Of a DNA stretch of 64,000 nt, positions 53,601 to 64,000 are shown in pieces (position 1 is the first letter of the stretch; every line of letters starts with the position of its first letter). The DNA is from Primula veris (lineage: Eukaryota; Streptophyta; Magnoliopsida; Ericales; Primulaceae). Under the pieces are notes generated by a model. That model had not been told where the DNA came from. It ran no database searches and worked only from the letters and a program-made list of their open reading frames with translations. The position numbers and the translations under genes are program-made. The stretch is taken from the NCBI GenBank assembly GCA_963682055.1, contig OY821744.1, positions 23,350,967 to 23,414,966 on the forward strand. Reading direction: 5' to 3'.

Positions 53601-56600
53601 ACCTTATGATACAGAAATCTATCCAATCAAAGTAAACTATATAAGCGTATACAATCGAGTTTCCCTCATCATTTAAGGTGTGTCAAAATACCTGACTTGT
53701 GTTACACAATAGTTCATTTTCCTCTTCGAAAATATGTCTCTGATGCAGATGTATGATAATTCCACCAATGATTTTATTTCTATTCACTTTTAGTCCTTTC
53801 TTTATTACATGATTTTGGTAACTTAGAAATTTGACGAATCTTCAACTTATTAACTTATCAAGTGGTTGTCAAAGCAGGACCATTGATCTCACTAGAGATA
53901 GTCAATCTATTTTGTAATCTGTCTATCAGTTGCTGATCTCATTATATGAATTTAAAGTAGATAAATTTGTATGACACACAAAAAATGCCACCCTAAGTAC
54001 ATATATGCACTAGCTTAGGTGAGTAAGTTTCTGACAACTACTGGAGTTAATCATAACGATTACTGCAACACTTTTTAAAAAAGTAAGAATATGTATCTGA
54101 AAGGAAAAAAACATGTAAATTATAGGGCGAGGGAAATCATACTTCCAGTCTCGTAATGAAAACAGGCTGGCCTTGTCGCTGCCCAGATAAATTTCCCTGC
54201 ATCATATGTTATTAATTTTACAAAAAATGTTGACAAAAAACTTGTATATATGCTAAATGTATGCAAAGGAAAGAAGATAGACTGTAATTATACAACAACA
54301 TTTTATTGACACATAAAATAACAAAAAGTAGCAATTTACTCTAATAAACCGAACAGTATTAAGAGATTACTGCCAGATAAAGAATTATGTTATTTCATAT
54401 TATCTAATTTTTTGCCCTGTTTAATTATAGTCCCTTGCTCCCTTTTAACCTCATATTTCAACAGGAAATAAGGTTATGGTCATTCTTTTCCAGTCTTGTA
54501 GTGTTTAACGGCCCAGAACTCGTCCAGTGAGTGAGAGTGCTGCTGATTTTATTAACCTTCTGTCCCAAAATCTTAAATTTTTAAACAGATGAATCAAACT
54601 AATCATATGTAACAATATACCAGACAATTATAGAATTGCACTGCTTCATGAGAAATTTTGCACTCATGAGAAATTTTTGCAAAATTTCTAGTCTTCCACG
54701 ATGGGAACATTCAGCACTTTTAATAGAATACAGACAAGCTTATCAGACAGTTTTTAAAAAGGGCACAAGTTTTTGTACCCAAAAAAAAAAGGGGCACAAG
54801 TTTGTAAAACTGGACTAATTACTTAAAAAAGGTTTCCGCCAAACATGGTGAATGCACCAAGACCTGACATGACTGTATAGAAAATGTTTTTAATGTTAAC
54901 TTGAGACTTACACTGGGAACATTCACCCGAATTTTTTTTAAGATACTAAAAAAGGCAAATTTTGGGGAAAATATCTGAAAATAAAAAAATGTAGGCATTT
55001 GATGGATTTTTCTAATACTTCGCGACTTTTATAGGGGTTTAAATGAATTATAAGTGTGGCTTAAAATAAACGTTTAGAATGACTGCTAATTTTTATGGTC
55101 TCATCGCTTTCGCCAGATACAGAAAGAGATTTAGGAACTCCAACTTTGATAAAAGCTAGATTTTTAAATCATTGACAAACACTCAGTCCAGATTTTCTTA
55201 TGCAGAGCCAAAATATTGGATGCCAAACGGAGCCTATATTAACATGAATAGTTAATAATAAAGCAAACCATTACGGAGAAAACAGCCGTCTTTTTCAGAA
55301 CATGATTATTGGCAGAAAAGAGGTGGTTACATGTACCTCTTACATGTCTTTGTTTTTTTAATACACAATGTAATAATGTAAGGAAAAAAAATTACTTTCA
55401 AGAACAGTTTGATCTAATTAACCAAAAAACATACATCATGCAACTTTGTTCGCATAATTGTCATAAGCACTAAAATATAATATCAAAAATTTGAGAATGT
55501 GGTAAACGTACCTCCCAAACCCTCACATATTTGGACTGAGATGTCTGTAATCCACCTCCTGGTTGTTGGGACAATGTCATATTTGCCACAGAATTGCCAT
55601 TCACACCCATAGACTGCATTCCTGGTTGCAGTGGTTGATTCATCCCTGATTGACTCATTCCTGGGGTAGGCATCATCGAGCCGTTTCCAACAGATAGAGA
55701 GTCACCTAGGCCGAGTCCGCCGCCCATTATATTTCCTTGGTTCATAGCCATCGTACTACTTTGCACCATTGGAGGGCCACCGAGGTTTCCTTGGTTTATT
55801 GACACCCCCATTGGCTGTGACATAGCGTTATTAGTTGAGTTCTGTTGCACCACCTGTGCAGTCCCAGTGAGAGGCCCGCCAATAGAAGTAACACCTGATT
55901 GGCCAGATGATGCTACCACGGGCAGCACAGATGATGATGTCATCCCACTGGATATCATGTTTGACACGTGCATTGGCATACCGGTTATCGACTGGAGGCC
56001 AATGGAAGTGCCACCCGTCAGGGTTGCGGAGCTCATAACTTGTCGTGCTTGAGATAGATTGTTCAAAATGCTCACATTTGCAGCACCGGGACCTGATGTT
56101 CGTTGCTGGGATGTAATAGCGGGTTTTTGGTCCTGTTGAACATTCTCGATTTTTGTGACCCTCATCTCCTCAGACATGGATATCGGTGAAGATGTTTGCA
56201 GAGTAGGGGTCGATTGAGAAGTAGGTCGAGTGACACCTGGCATATTTTGAAATGGAACGGAGACCATGGGACCACCACCAATGGTTGTGGGCTCCTAAAA
56301 TAAACCACAACTTGAAAATAAAACATGGTACCAGTAGTACAACTAGAAAAGAACAAATTATTTATAATAAAGCAGTTTCAAGTTCATTTCTTAAATATTG
56401 GTGTACAATCGTTTATCTGTGGTGACAAGAACTTCAGCATGAATCCAAAGATAAGAATAATATGCTTAACAAGTCGTATAACTTACAGCTTTGACAGTAA
56501 CTTGAGATACGTTTGCAACAGCTACCGGTTGCCTGTTATTTATGATAGATCCATTGACTGAAAAAGGAAAACAATTTATTTAGTCTTTAATCAATCAAAT

Positions 56601-59600
56601 TGCAAGAGAGTTAACAGTTATTCTGGTTGATTGTTTGATCAGTGTTAGGTCCTAGGTTCTGGGCACTAAGGACCACTCTGTTTGTCATTGTGGTGGCAAA
56701 AATATGAGTAATTTATGTTAAAATAACCACTTGTTAATTAACAACTGTCTGGCATTTGTCGAAGTAACATGATAGTTGCAACTTTCAGTTACAACTGAGT
56801 CACGTAATTGGGTGCCAAGTAAGTTAAGAAGATATGAGAGAAGTTCAGAAAGAAAGAAATAGATATTAAAAGAGTCAAAGATCTTGAAGATTATAGGAAT
56901 TATTTCCTAATTAGAAATAAGATCTTTGGTATTAGGTGTGTTCTATACTTGCAATTTATGAGGCCTCGGGCCTAAGTATTTGTTGTATTCTATAAGGCCC
57001 GAGTATTAGGTGTGTATTATAAATTGTTATATAGGGCCTGAGTATCAGGTATGTTCTATAATTACAATTTATTCAGAATATATAGAGAGAAAAGAACATG
57101 AAAAATACACGACTGATTTATATTCAAAAACGTGGAAGACCTTTGGTATTTGATAGCCGTTTAGGAGAGAGCAATTATGAGAGAGTTATATAGTTGAAAG
57201 TTGAGTATTGCAAGTCTTTGAGTTTTAAAATTTTAAGCTTACCAATATCAATAGATATTGGATGAGAGTCCCGGAGAAGTAGATAAAGGTTTAGGTCGAA
57301 CTCCATTAACAAATGTTGTGTTATATCTACATTAGAATATTTCAGTTCTAAGTGAAACTGCTTAAGCTTTCATAACACAGGCAAACGTAATTTCTATGTG
57401 AAACCTAGTATTGTCCAAAGGGCGAAAATGCTTGTATTTGGATATTGTAAACCAGATTCTCTAATCTGGGGATTTTGGGACATTAGAGCACTAACGACAG
57501 TATGTATAGCACTCCTTTATAAAAATACACATATAGGTCCTGTACAAGACGTATAGATATATATTTTCCCTTTGATGCACATCAGTGTCTATACATGTTC
57601 TTTATACCCAATTAAAATATTCTTAATAATTTAATTTAGTCTCCTGTGATTTTGTTTTCATCTATGGAGATCTCCCGCGGTGTAATCTTGCCGGAGTAAT
57701 CTCCTGTGATTAAAATTATATTTAATCTCCGTTTGTCCAACTGTGATTACACCGGAGTAGGCACCATCATCGAGCAGATCTCAAGTCTTCACCGCCATCT
57801 AAGACACAAGTCAATGGAATATCTAAACCTAATCCTTGAATTGACCGAAATTAATGTTAATCGGACCCAAACGAAGTTAATCAATGAGGTGAGACGAACG
57901 GAGGTGGAGATGGAATCGGAAAGTTGATCTAGATTGCTGCATATTTGATGGATTGAAGATGGTGGAGGTGTCTCATTTGGTGGATTCGTTTTAGAGAGAT
58001 AATGGGTTAAAGCTGATGCGAGGAAAAAAAAGAAACAGATGAGTTTTGTTCACCAATAAAATATTAACAAAAATTGCTCATGCATTGCTACAATTCCTGT
58101 ATACTTGCATACAGGTTTCCTATATTTCGTATACATGTACAAGCTATATATGCTCTTATATAGACTGTTGAGTCGTGTTTTAACCAATTACATATATACC
58201 GTGTATGTATATAGCCCACTATTGAGACACATGGGAGTGCTCTTAGGTATACTTGTATATATAGTGCTAGCAATTAATTGAACACTTGGTACTTACCAAA
58301 AGGAAGTTCCTTCATCCGAATTCTGTTAGTAGTAATATTCTCAAACTAAACAACATCGGTAGAAAACGGAAATGCAATTTCAGAAGTGTAAAGACAAACA
58401 CGGCCAGCAATAAATAAAGTCAGACACACACAGCACCCACAGATAGAAATACATGAAAACAAGCAGACCTGGTGGAGAAGACGTTGGTTGAGGAGGCGGA
58501 GATATATCCATCTTGACAGAGATCATATTGGCAACTAAGTTTGTGGTACCAGACTTGCTTAAAGCTGCACGGGCCTCTATGAAATTTTCTGAGATGAGTA
58601 CAAGATGGTGTGGGCTTTTCACATTGTCCAAAGGTGGATCTGTTCCACGAGGATTTCGTTTTCCCTATAATGAAAAGAGTTAGTTGTTGCTTACACTGCC
58701 TCATAACAAGTCTTAAACATCTTCATAACCATCTGAAGTTTCACAGAAACTAAAAGGGGAAAAAGACAAATTTGCTTTATTATGTATCTTCAACAATCTC
58801 GAATCATGATTGTTAACACATTGGACATGGATATCCACAAAATCAAATATGCAAATTTCAGCTTGTCCTTTCATTTTTGTCTTTATCATTCTCATCAAAC
58901 TACTGGTTCATCAGTATGAAAGAACTATGCAAGGTTCTTCCAATATTTAGTCAACAAAAGTGGTTCTGAATTCTCTTTTTTTCCCTCAGTTTGTTTAAAT
59001 AACCTTCCAGTATAAAAACCCACCCCCTCGTAGGCTGACTAGTTAGTGTATATCTTGTTTCTTACACGGTTTGCTTGGATACAACTTGGTCCCAGGAAGA
59101 AAGCCTTGTAGAAAACTTCAAACAAATAATATATGATTCTCTAAGCTACCCAGAGAAGAAAATCATACACTAGCATTACATTTCATTCTACACAATTTCC
59201 TCCAAGTAATATAAGGTTGATCGTCATTTCAACTTCACATATATGCTAAAACTATCTATATTCACATATAAGCTGAAAATAAAAAGACTACATTTCCATG
59301 TTTACCGCATTGTAGATTGCCGTAAGCTTTGGAATTTGTTTAGGAGAAATAACCGACAGAGTAACAGGGCACTGCATGAGAAAATGGAAAACCAAAATAT
59401 CAACTGCTAATACAACGGTCTGAGACGAATTAAACGCCATAAAAAAAGTTTTTAAAGAGTTACATACATAACTAAAACATTTGGCAACAGCCTCGGCATC
59501 AGCTAAACGTCCTAGTGGTTGAACCTCGTTGTTTTCAGCCTGTTCCAGGTTTGGCATTTGGGGTCGATAAACAGGAGTCGGCAGAGGATACGGATTGCTA

Positions 59601-61838
59601 GCTGCAAGCAAAATGCAGTGCCTTTGTACATCTAGGTTCTGTTGACTTTGGCTTACACTTGGAGGAGGAACCATCTGAATAACACATCAAAAATTTATAA
59701 ATACGTTTATCCACACACACACACACAAGCATATATAACCCACCATGATAGCATCAGCAAGTCCTTCTGCAACAGCGGCATCATTAAAGCCTCCCCCGCA
59801 AAATTGTATACCGCGTAACCAGTCATAGAAATTATCAAGATCTCTCGTCCACCCACTCCTTTGCACCAAAAAAGCTGCATAATAGGTCAAGATGTTAGTA
59901 TGCCACGCATTAAAAAAACCAACAATATGCATATTAGAAAAAAATGTTGAATATTTAAAACAGCTGCAAACTTTTATTGTACAAGTTTGATGTCTTTGAC
60001 GATTTTAGGCATTGCTAACTTGGAATATATTTCTTTTAATTACTTTCACAATTATCCTCAACAGCGATCTAATATGACACATTGGACGCCATCTTTTGGA
60101 ACTTTCAAAGTTTGTTCCAGGAATGATACGTCAAAAACATTCCTAATTTTAAGCATGCGTAATAATGTATTCCAAGTTTCTATCCACTAACAAGATGTGG
60201 GCGGTGATCCTGGTTACACTGAAACTAAACTGCGATAGAAGAAAATAAAGCCGATCAATGAACTGAGACATTATTAAACAAATAGAAAAACTAACAAAGC
60301 CACCATTTTTCCTTGTACTTTTAAAAATGGAAAATTTACCAAAACGTACTAATGTTTAAACTAAAATACCAAAAACACATGACAAACTAATTCTTCCCAA
60401 AATACACTTTCTAAATTCAATCGCAATTCATTTTCTTCTCTCCCTCCCTTCCTACTTCTCTCTGTCTCTCCTCATTTTCTCTATCCTTCTCTCTTATATC
60501 CCTTAATAATGGGATGATAAAGCTATATTTTCTATCGGTTTTTTTAGCTATGGTGTATTTTGGTAAATACCAGCTTTATTTTTGAGATTTGGACCCATTA
60601 GGTCGATTTATATATCAATTTAAGGGTTTTGGGGTGTGGAGTTGTTTCGGCCAACTGCAAAATCTTGACCAATTAAAACTTCAGCCAAATTTGAGCTCGT
60701 GAAAATTGTATATTTTTTTAAAAATTAGATGTGAGCAATGGATGCGCCCACTATTGCCGATTAAATCTTTATTTTATGCAAGTTGTAAGGGGGGGTGATG
60801 AAGTGTGTTTGTGACGATTAAGCTTAAATGGGTACGACCTTAAAAATAATGGCATGGCGTTTAAAAAAAAGGGTTAGAAGTCTGAAAAAAGGGTTATGAA
60901 CTTTCAGAAAAATAAATTATGAAGCTTGAAAAAAGAAGGCATGAAGTTTCTAAAAAAAAGGGCATGAAGTCTGAAAAAACGGGTATGGATGTCTGAAAAA
61001 CAGGGTACGAAGTCCGACAAACAGGGTATGAATTCCGAAATAAGGCGTATGAAGTTTGAGAAAAAAAAGGGTATGAAGTCCGAAAAAAAGATACGGAAAA
61101 AAGTACGTTGTTGGAAGAAATAGTTTGGGACATTGCTATATACTCATGGGACACTAAAAAATGGATATAATAAATCCCCAAACATGTCAGAACTCAGACG
61201 TTAAGTGAGAAAACTCTACCATTATAAGGTCCATGAGCATTAAATGTGACAAGAGCAAACTCTGTAAGGGTGGGTTGTGCCTTCTGCTCAGAAAAACATT
61301 AAGAAACATACATATCATAAGAAGGTATAATAAGCAGCGAAAGTTCATGGGAGTTTTGGAGAAATTTCATCTTGACAATTAGTAATAAAAATGACTACTG
61401 AACATACAAGATTGTAACATTACCTCTATGTTTATAGTACCTTTAAGCTTTAAAAACAAATTTCGTGCAAAAATGTATTTGCATTTTTTTATTTCCAGGA
61501 TTCTAGAACCCGACTGTTACATTCATGAAAAGAATCGGCAAGGACAGTATATATGGCCACTTCCTCAAAAGTTAATGCAAAACTATGTTTTCATTTAACT
61601 GATAACACACATTTATGCAAAATTTTGTTAAACCTACTTTAACTATACATTACATACACAAATAATACTCCTAATTCTAATTAAACTCATGGCATGAATA
61701 TGAGGACAGCTTCAACATTCACTTTTAAAAGTATGACACCTGGTTCAAAATTTAAACATAGTTGAAACATGGATACGAAAACTAATAGCAAATGAAAATT
61801 GTGTTACCTGCCCCGTCACTTCAAAATTACAAAAGTTC
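41693..61838 (-). CDS. MED25: Mediator complex subunit 25 (PFT1), first exon(s) beyond the window
   Basis: A Mediator tail/arm subunit that bridges transcription factors and RNA polymerase II in jasmonate, light and flowering responses. Exons, in coding order: 61838-61808, 61283-61220, 59874-59744, 59674-59468, 59371-59306, 58664-58469, 56557-56487, 56294-55512, 54196-54143, 53327-53299, 52777-52709, 52617-52533, 51073-50987 and 42103-41693. All are GT..AG and in phase, with 2284 nt in the window. The VWA domain spans the first five exons (EFALVTFNAHGP, GGGFNDAAVAEGLADA, QRHCILLAASNPYPLP, SVISPKQIPKL). A Met/Gly/Ser/Gln-rich middle follows (783-bp exon). The activator-interacting region contains SKYVRVWE, RLISQDHMNNK and LPSQTLLLSVSDKACRLIG. 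The last exon is glutamine-rich and ends GGGGGGFLN. The start codon exon was not found up to 64000, so intron 1 exceeds 2.1 kb. Confidence 0.94.
41820..42070 (-). repeat. CAG/CAA repeat encoding polyglutamine in MED25
   Basis: The longest run encodes 22 glutamines (+ strand about 41882-41947), built of a CAG block beside a mixed CAA/CAG block. Further QQQ runs lie on both sides, separated by short P/M/I-rich spacers. Confidence 0.95.
43427..44164 (-). pseudogene. gag-like fragment in retroelement body 1
   Basis: Broken - strand frames read MGDDLSTKNRLKALEKGVKR, then HVDFNVEIPVYYGSIDAIML with DHWLDCLETCFG and WKDRREVEKAQRF. The VEIPVYYGSIDA-WLD-LE block resembles the start of a retrotransposon capsid domain. 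Frame changes separate the pieces. No protease or polymerase follows. Confidence 0.55.
44691..45417 (-). pseudogene. gag-like fragment in retroelement body 2
   Basis: Near-identical to the fragment in body 1 but with a longer open piece (182 residues, 45417-44869), beginning MVSDSSSIFGCVWCMVCTRN and including ELEKHRGLYKQNGLTMGDGL and the same capsid-like block. Frames differ from body 1 by small indels, so the two bodies have aged separately since duplication. Confidence 0.55.
45890..47057. other. MED25 last intron, no feature recognised
   Basis: AT-rich; no coding signal and no inverted repeats that I could pair. Confidence 0.4.
47066..47611. mobile_element. hAT-type MITE, copy 3 (546 bp), in MED25 last intron
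   Basis: Flanked by an exact 8-bp duplication, attagatt (47058-47065 and 47612-47619). Ends are caaggtttcaaaaggcg and, read inward from the right, cactgttttaaaagg. Cgcctag-rich subterminal blocks surround an AT-rich core. It lies in opposite orientation to copy 2, judging by which end is cactg and which is caagg. Confidence 0.85.
47620..48686. other. MED25 last intron, no feature recognised
   Basis: AT-rich. A + strand open frame at 48393-48659 has no recognisable motif and is treated as chance. Confidence 0.35.
48687..49210 (+). mobile_element. Ty1/copia remnant: RNase H tail and LTR start
   Basis: The frame at about 48915-49117 reads NRNVFHERTKHIEVDCHSIQ and, after a shift, a degraded tail ending LDIF. 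HERTKHIEVDCH is the conserved copia RNase H ending. It is followed by a purine tract (agcttaaggggat, about 49130-49142) and an LTR-like start, gttaggagttatag. A block at 48687-48750 (ttgttaagagttag, then tctgttgtttattcataat) resembles the start of that LTR. The copy is deeply degraded. Confidence 0.6.
49211..50280. other. MED25 last intron, no feature recognised
   Basis: A short imperfect direct repeat around 49290-49420 (gttaaagagtaacttgtca and gttgaagagtaacttatca) is the only structure noticed. Confidence 0.4.
50281..50581 (+). mobile_element. short non-autonomous Helitron
   Basis: Begins TC after an A and ends CTAG before a T, as expected for insertion between A and T. About 12 bp before the end is a small hairpin with acgcgt stems around a 10-base loop (within 50543-50565). 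There is no target duplication, as the superfamily predicts. The 301-bp interior is non-coding. Confidence 0.6.
50582..50632. repeat. AT and GA microsatellites
   Basis: Short (TA)n and (GA)n runs beside the Helitron end. Confidence 0.85.
51489..51719 (+). CDS. small open frame of unknown status in a MED25 intron
   Basis: A 76-residue + strand ORF opposite to MED25. Its N-terminus (SLFLISVLILLCILPCGRT) would be a good signal peptide or membrane helix, and the remainder is basic and hydrophobic. It has no known motif, no visible promoter and an AT-rich setting in which such frames arise by chance. Most likely not a gene. Confidence 0.12.
   Translation: MYAETRSLFLISVLILLCILPCGRTNMLGARSIKCSISYQSSYFYIKIHVTQVRKYLIIRGKKSIMNFLLLKKIWV
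56641..57400. mobile_element. LTR-like sequence in a MED25 intron
   Basis: Begins tgttaggtcctagg. Its last third contains the order gagagaaaagaaca, aggtttaggtcgaactcc and gttgtgttatatc, seen also in the remnant at 36520-36840. It could be a degraded solo LTR of a copia element. Ends and target duplication are not resolved. Confidence 0.35.
60840..61090. repeat. minisatellite with core gggtatgaagtc in a MED25 intron
   Basis: About ten units of roughly 20-24 bp (for example gggtatgaagtttgag), variable in length through A runs. The core matches the array at 38780-39250. A pyrimidine-rich stretch lies about 360 bp before it (60430-60505), as also happens before the first array. The - strand open frame over it (Thr-Ser-Tyr-Pro repeats) is a by-product. 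Confidence 0.75.
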
Positions 61839-62912
61839 CTGCATGCACAACATGGAAACATGAGAAATTAAAAGTTTCCCAATAGTCAAGTTATAAAGAC
61901 CTGGTTTGCGAGGCCAATAAATAAAATCTTACCAAGCAAACTAATGTTAAAATAAAATGAAGGAAAATTTTAAATGGATTATATTTATACGCTGCTCAAG
62001 AAAGCTGACCAGGATTCCTAACTGTTCACATCAATTCTCTAAATTGGGAAATGTACCACTTACACACCAACATTAAAGCTACCTTAGTATAGTATAATCA
62101 ACAGAAATGACTTGTAAACCAAACAATTTCCACCCAAAATTCAGCAACAATGAAAAGTTGTATTACACTACCATGAGAGCTTTGAAACAAACTGCACATT
62201 TTCCACTCCATTCCAAAGAATGGATATATACTATTCCATAATAGAATAAATAAAGCACACCAACGTCGCTATACAGAAGAAAACTACAAAAGGAACCCCT
62301 AAAATCAAAAAGTTATGGAACTTCCTCACCTGAATATATTATTTTGGGTTAAAAAATGGATCTTCTTTCAGTCTAAATTTTTAATGAATTGGAGAAATAA
62401 AGCACCATAGAAAAGAGAGAACATGAGAAATATAATAAAGATGGGAAGACAGTTCTCCAAACAGCAACATGTGAACTCTACTGGCATTGCTATATGATCG
62501 CAGTTACAGAAAAAAACTGAAAGATGTGAAAACCATCTCCGATTTCCAAATCCGGCACTATACGAACTTTAAGAACTATGACTAACAACGAAACAGCCTT
62601 ATTTCGAAAACACTAAAAAATACCATTTTTTCTGAAAGCCAGATAACAAAAGAAGTGTAGAATTCCTCACTTGAATCTATTAATTGGTAAGCAGGAGATT
62701 TTTCCAATAAAAAATTTCTACAATGTTCTCCATCTGATACTTTATTTCACATCATCAAACAACCCCTCATAATTATCCAACAACAAAATACAATCCAATA
62801 ATAGGGAAGTTTTGTTTGGAATAGAACTTTTCAAGTGCAGCATTGTTAGTAACAAAGGAAAACAGAAATAAAAAGAAAAAAAAAAGAAACAGCAGATTAC
62901 GGCATCAGGTTT
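61839..62912. other. MED25 intron 1 (partial), no exon found
   Basis: Checked on the - strand for the conserved VWA start of MED25; none seen. The exon at 61838-61808 needs two carried-over bases from an upstream exon, so at least one exon lies further right. Confidence 0.5.
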
Positions 62913-63356
62913 AGGGCTGCAAACGAACCAAACCATTTGTGAAAAATTCACGTTTGGTTCGTTAAGCGTTAGGCTCACGGTCGTTCGTTTTCTAAATGAA
63001 CCGAACATGAACATAGATCCGTTCGGCTTGTTCATGTTCGTGTTGGTTAGATTGAATATATTGATATATGAATTTATATATACAGACATACGTATTTAAA
63101 TATTATTTTCAAAGTTTACCCATATTATATAACTTTTATTGTCTTCTCAATGAATTGGTTTTTTCCGTTTCGTATAACCATGTTTTAGATTTACGAAAAT
63201 TTATTTCAGGTTTATGAACGAACCGAACACGATCACGAATAATTTAATTTTTCACGAACAATCGCGAACACAGTTTCAGAAGTTTTTACGAACACGATCA
63301 AACTTGCCGATCATGAACATAACTCTGTTTGGTTCGTTCAGATCAATTATAGCCCT
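62913..63356. mobile_element. hAT-like MITE, MED25 intron 1
   Basis: The left end, agggctgcaaacgaaccaaa, and the inward-read right end, agggctataattgatctgaa, share agggct. Facing gtttggttcgtt and aacgaaccaaac blocks, with gaacatgaac and gaacacgatc repeats inside, complete the structure. Flanking sequences (atcaggtt and gatcagtt) are similar but not identical. Confidence 0.55.
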
Positions 63357-64000
63357 GATCAGTTTAGTAGCCAGTAGCTGCAAATTAACTCTACTTCTAA
63401 CTGCTAACCACGGAAACCCTAAAGTCTAAAGTAGTATGGAATTTCCTCAATAAACTTATAAATAGTTTTTTTGAGATAGAAAGGTGGCATTCTCTCTGTT
63501 CAATTGTTTAATGAACTAGTAAAAAAACAAACTGGGCAAAATAAGGCCTTTTGAGCTGAAAAATAGTTGGTTCACCCATTTAAAACACTCTTTAACTTTT
63601 TCAGGCCAAGAAAGCAAAAGCAAAAAAAAAAACAGATGAACAACCAAAAGCACCGCACAGCGTAAGCAAAATATAAAACAAAAATTGAGGTAAAACGCTG
63701 CAACCAGCCAAAGCCCACTAATGGACTAGTGTAAAAAAAAAACATCCAACACAATAGATAATCATTACAGAATTCTCGTAAACAAAGGTTGTCTTTTTTA
63801 TCGTAGTAAAACCCATCAGAACTGTTATCAGCAAAACAATATACTATCATCTTAAACACACAAAGGGAAGAGAGAGCCATTTTTACCCACAAAGTTATCA
63901 AATTTATGGTATTACAAACCCATAATAACTAATAATACCATCAACATTAACAATAACCCATAAATAAGTTGTACAAATAGCTGACCAATCGAATAAAAGC
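63357..64000. other. MED25 intron 1 continuing to the window edge
   Basis: No exon, promoter or repeat that I can support. Confidence 0.4.

Noticed and set aside
60894..61181. - strand ORF with Thr-Ser-Tyr-Pro repeats
   Set aside because: Translation of the gggtatgaagtc minisatellite; no independent support.

Overview
The window is nuclear DNA of a flowering plant, almost certainly a eudicot. It is AT-rich, its genes have many introns, and it carries plant-type transposons and a fragment of chloroplast petD. I cannot name the species. Two host genes are present, and they converge. One is a complete aminodeoxychorismate synthase gene (ADCS, folate pathway; + strand, 26321-34745), whose 13 exons join without a break into a 909-residue protein. 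The other is a Mediator subunit gene, MED25/PFT1 (- strand, 41693 to beyond the right edge), with 14 exons traceable in the window and the first coding exon(s) outside it.

The left third is transposon territory. A LINE tail (1-626), a TIR element and a small hAT-type MITE precede a broken PIF/Harbinger transposase (4102-5047). Just downstream of that lies a 17.2-kb Ty3/gypsy element of the Tat/Retand type (5206-22386). Its LTRs are about 560 bp and it is flanked by a 5-bp target duplication, gcttt. Gag, protease, RT, two RNase H domains and integrase are readable on the - strand but carry many stops. Between integrase and the 3' LTR, on the opposite strand, lies about 9 kb that looks like a cassette of separate small genes. 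There are five short coiled-coil ORFs, each 57-106 bp behind its own TATA box, then a four-exon antisense gene of the gypsy-type plant transposon protein class, then two more helical ORFs. These are followed by two tandem-repeat arrays (9 x 56 bp and 8 x 46 bp). This cassette is the most unusual structure in the window.

The middle (22.4-26.3 kb) holds a tRNA-type SINE, a second retroposon with a 16-bp target duplication, and a second hAT MITE ending 147 bp before the ADCS start codon. ADCS introns contain microsatellites and a MITE. The gap between the two genes (34.7-41.7 kb) holds a duplicated pyrimidine-rich repeat, copia-LTR-like and CACTA-like remnants, a minisatellite interrupted by the petD fragment, and a long inverted-repeat element.

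MED25 introns are bloated by insertions. The last intron (8.9 kb) contains a three-LTR/two-body tandem retroelement flanked by an exact 5-bp duplication, the third hAT MITE (exact 8-bp duplication), a copia remnant and a short Helitron. The MED25 reading frame is intact across all splice sites in the window and ends in a long polyglutamine tract. Exon boundaries were set by hand from GT/AG sites, phase and remembered family similarity. No alignment or search was run.
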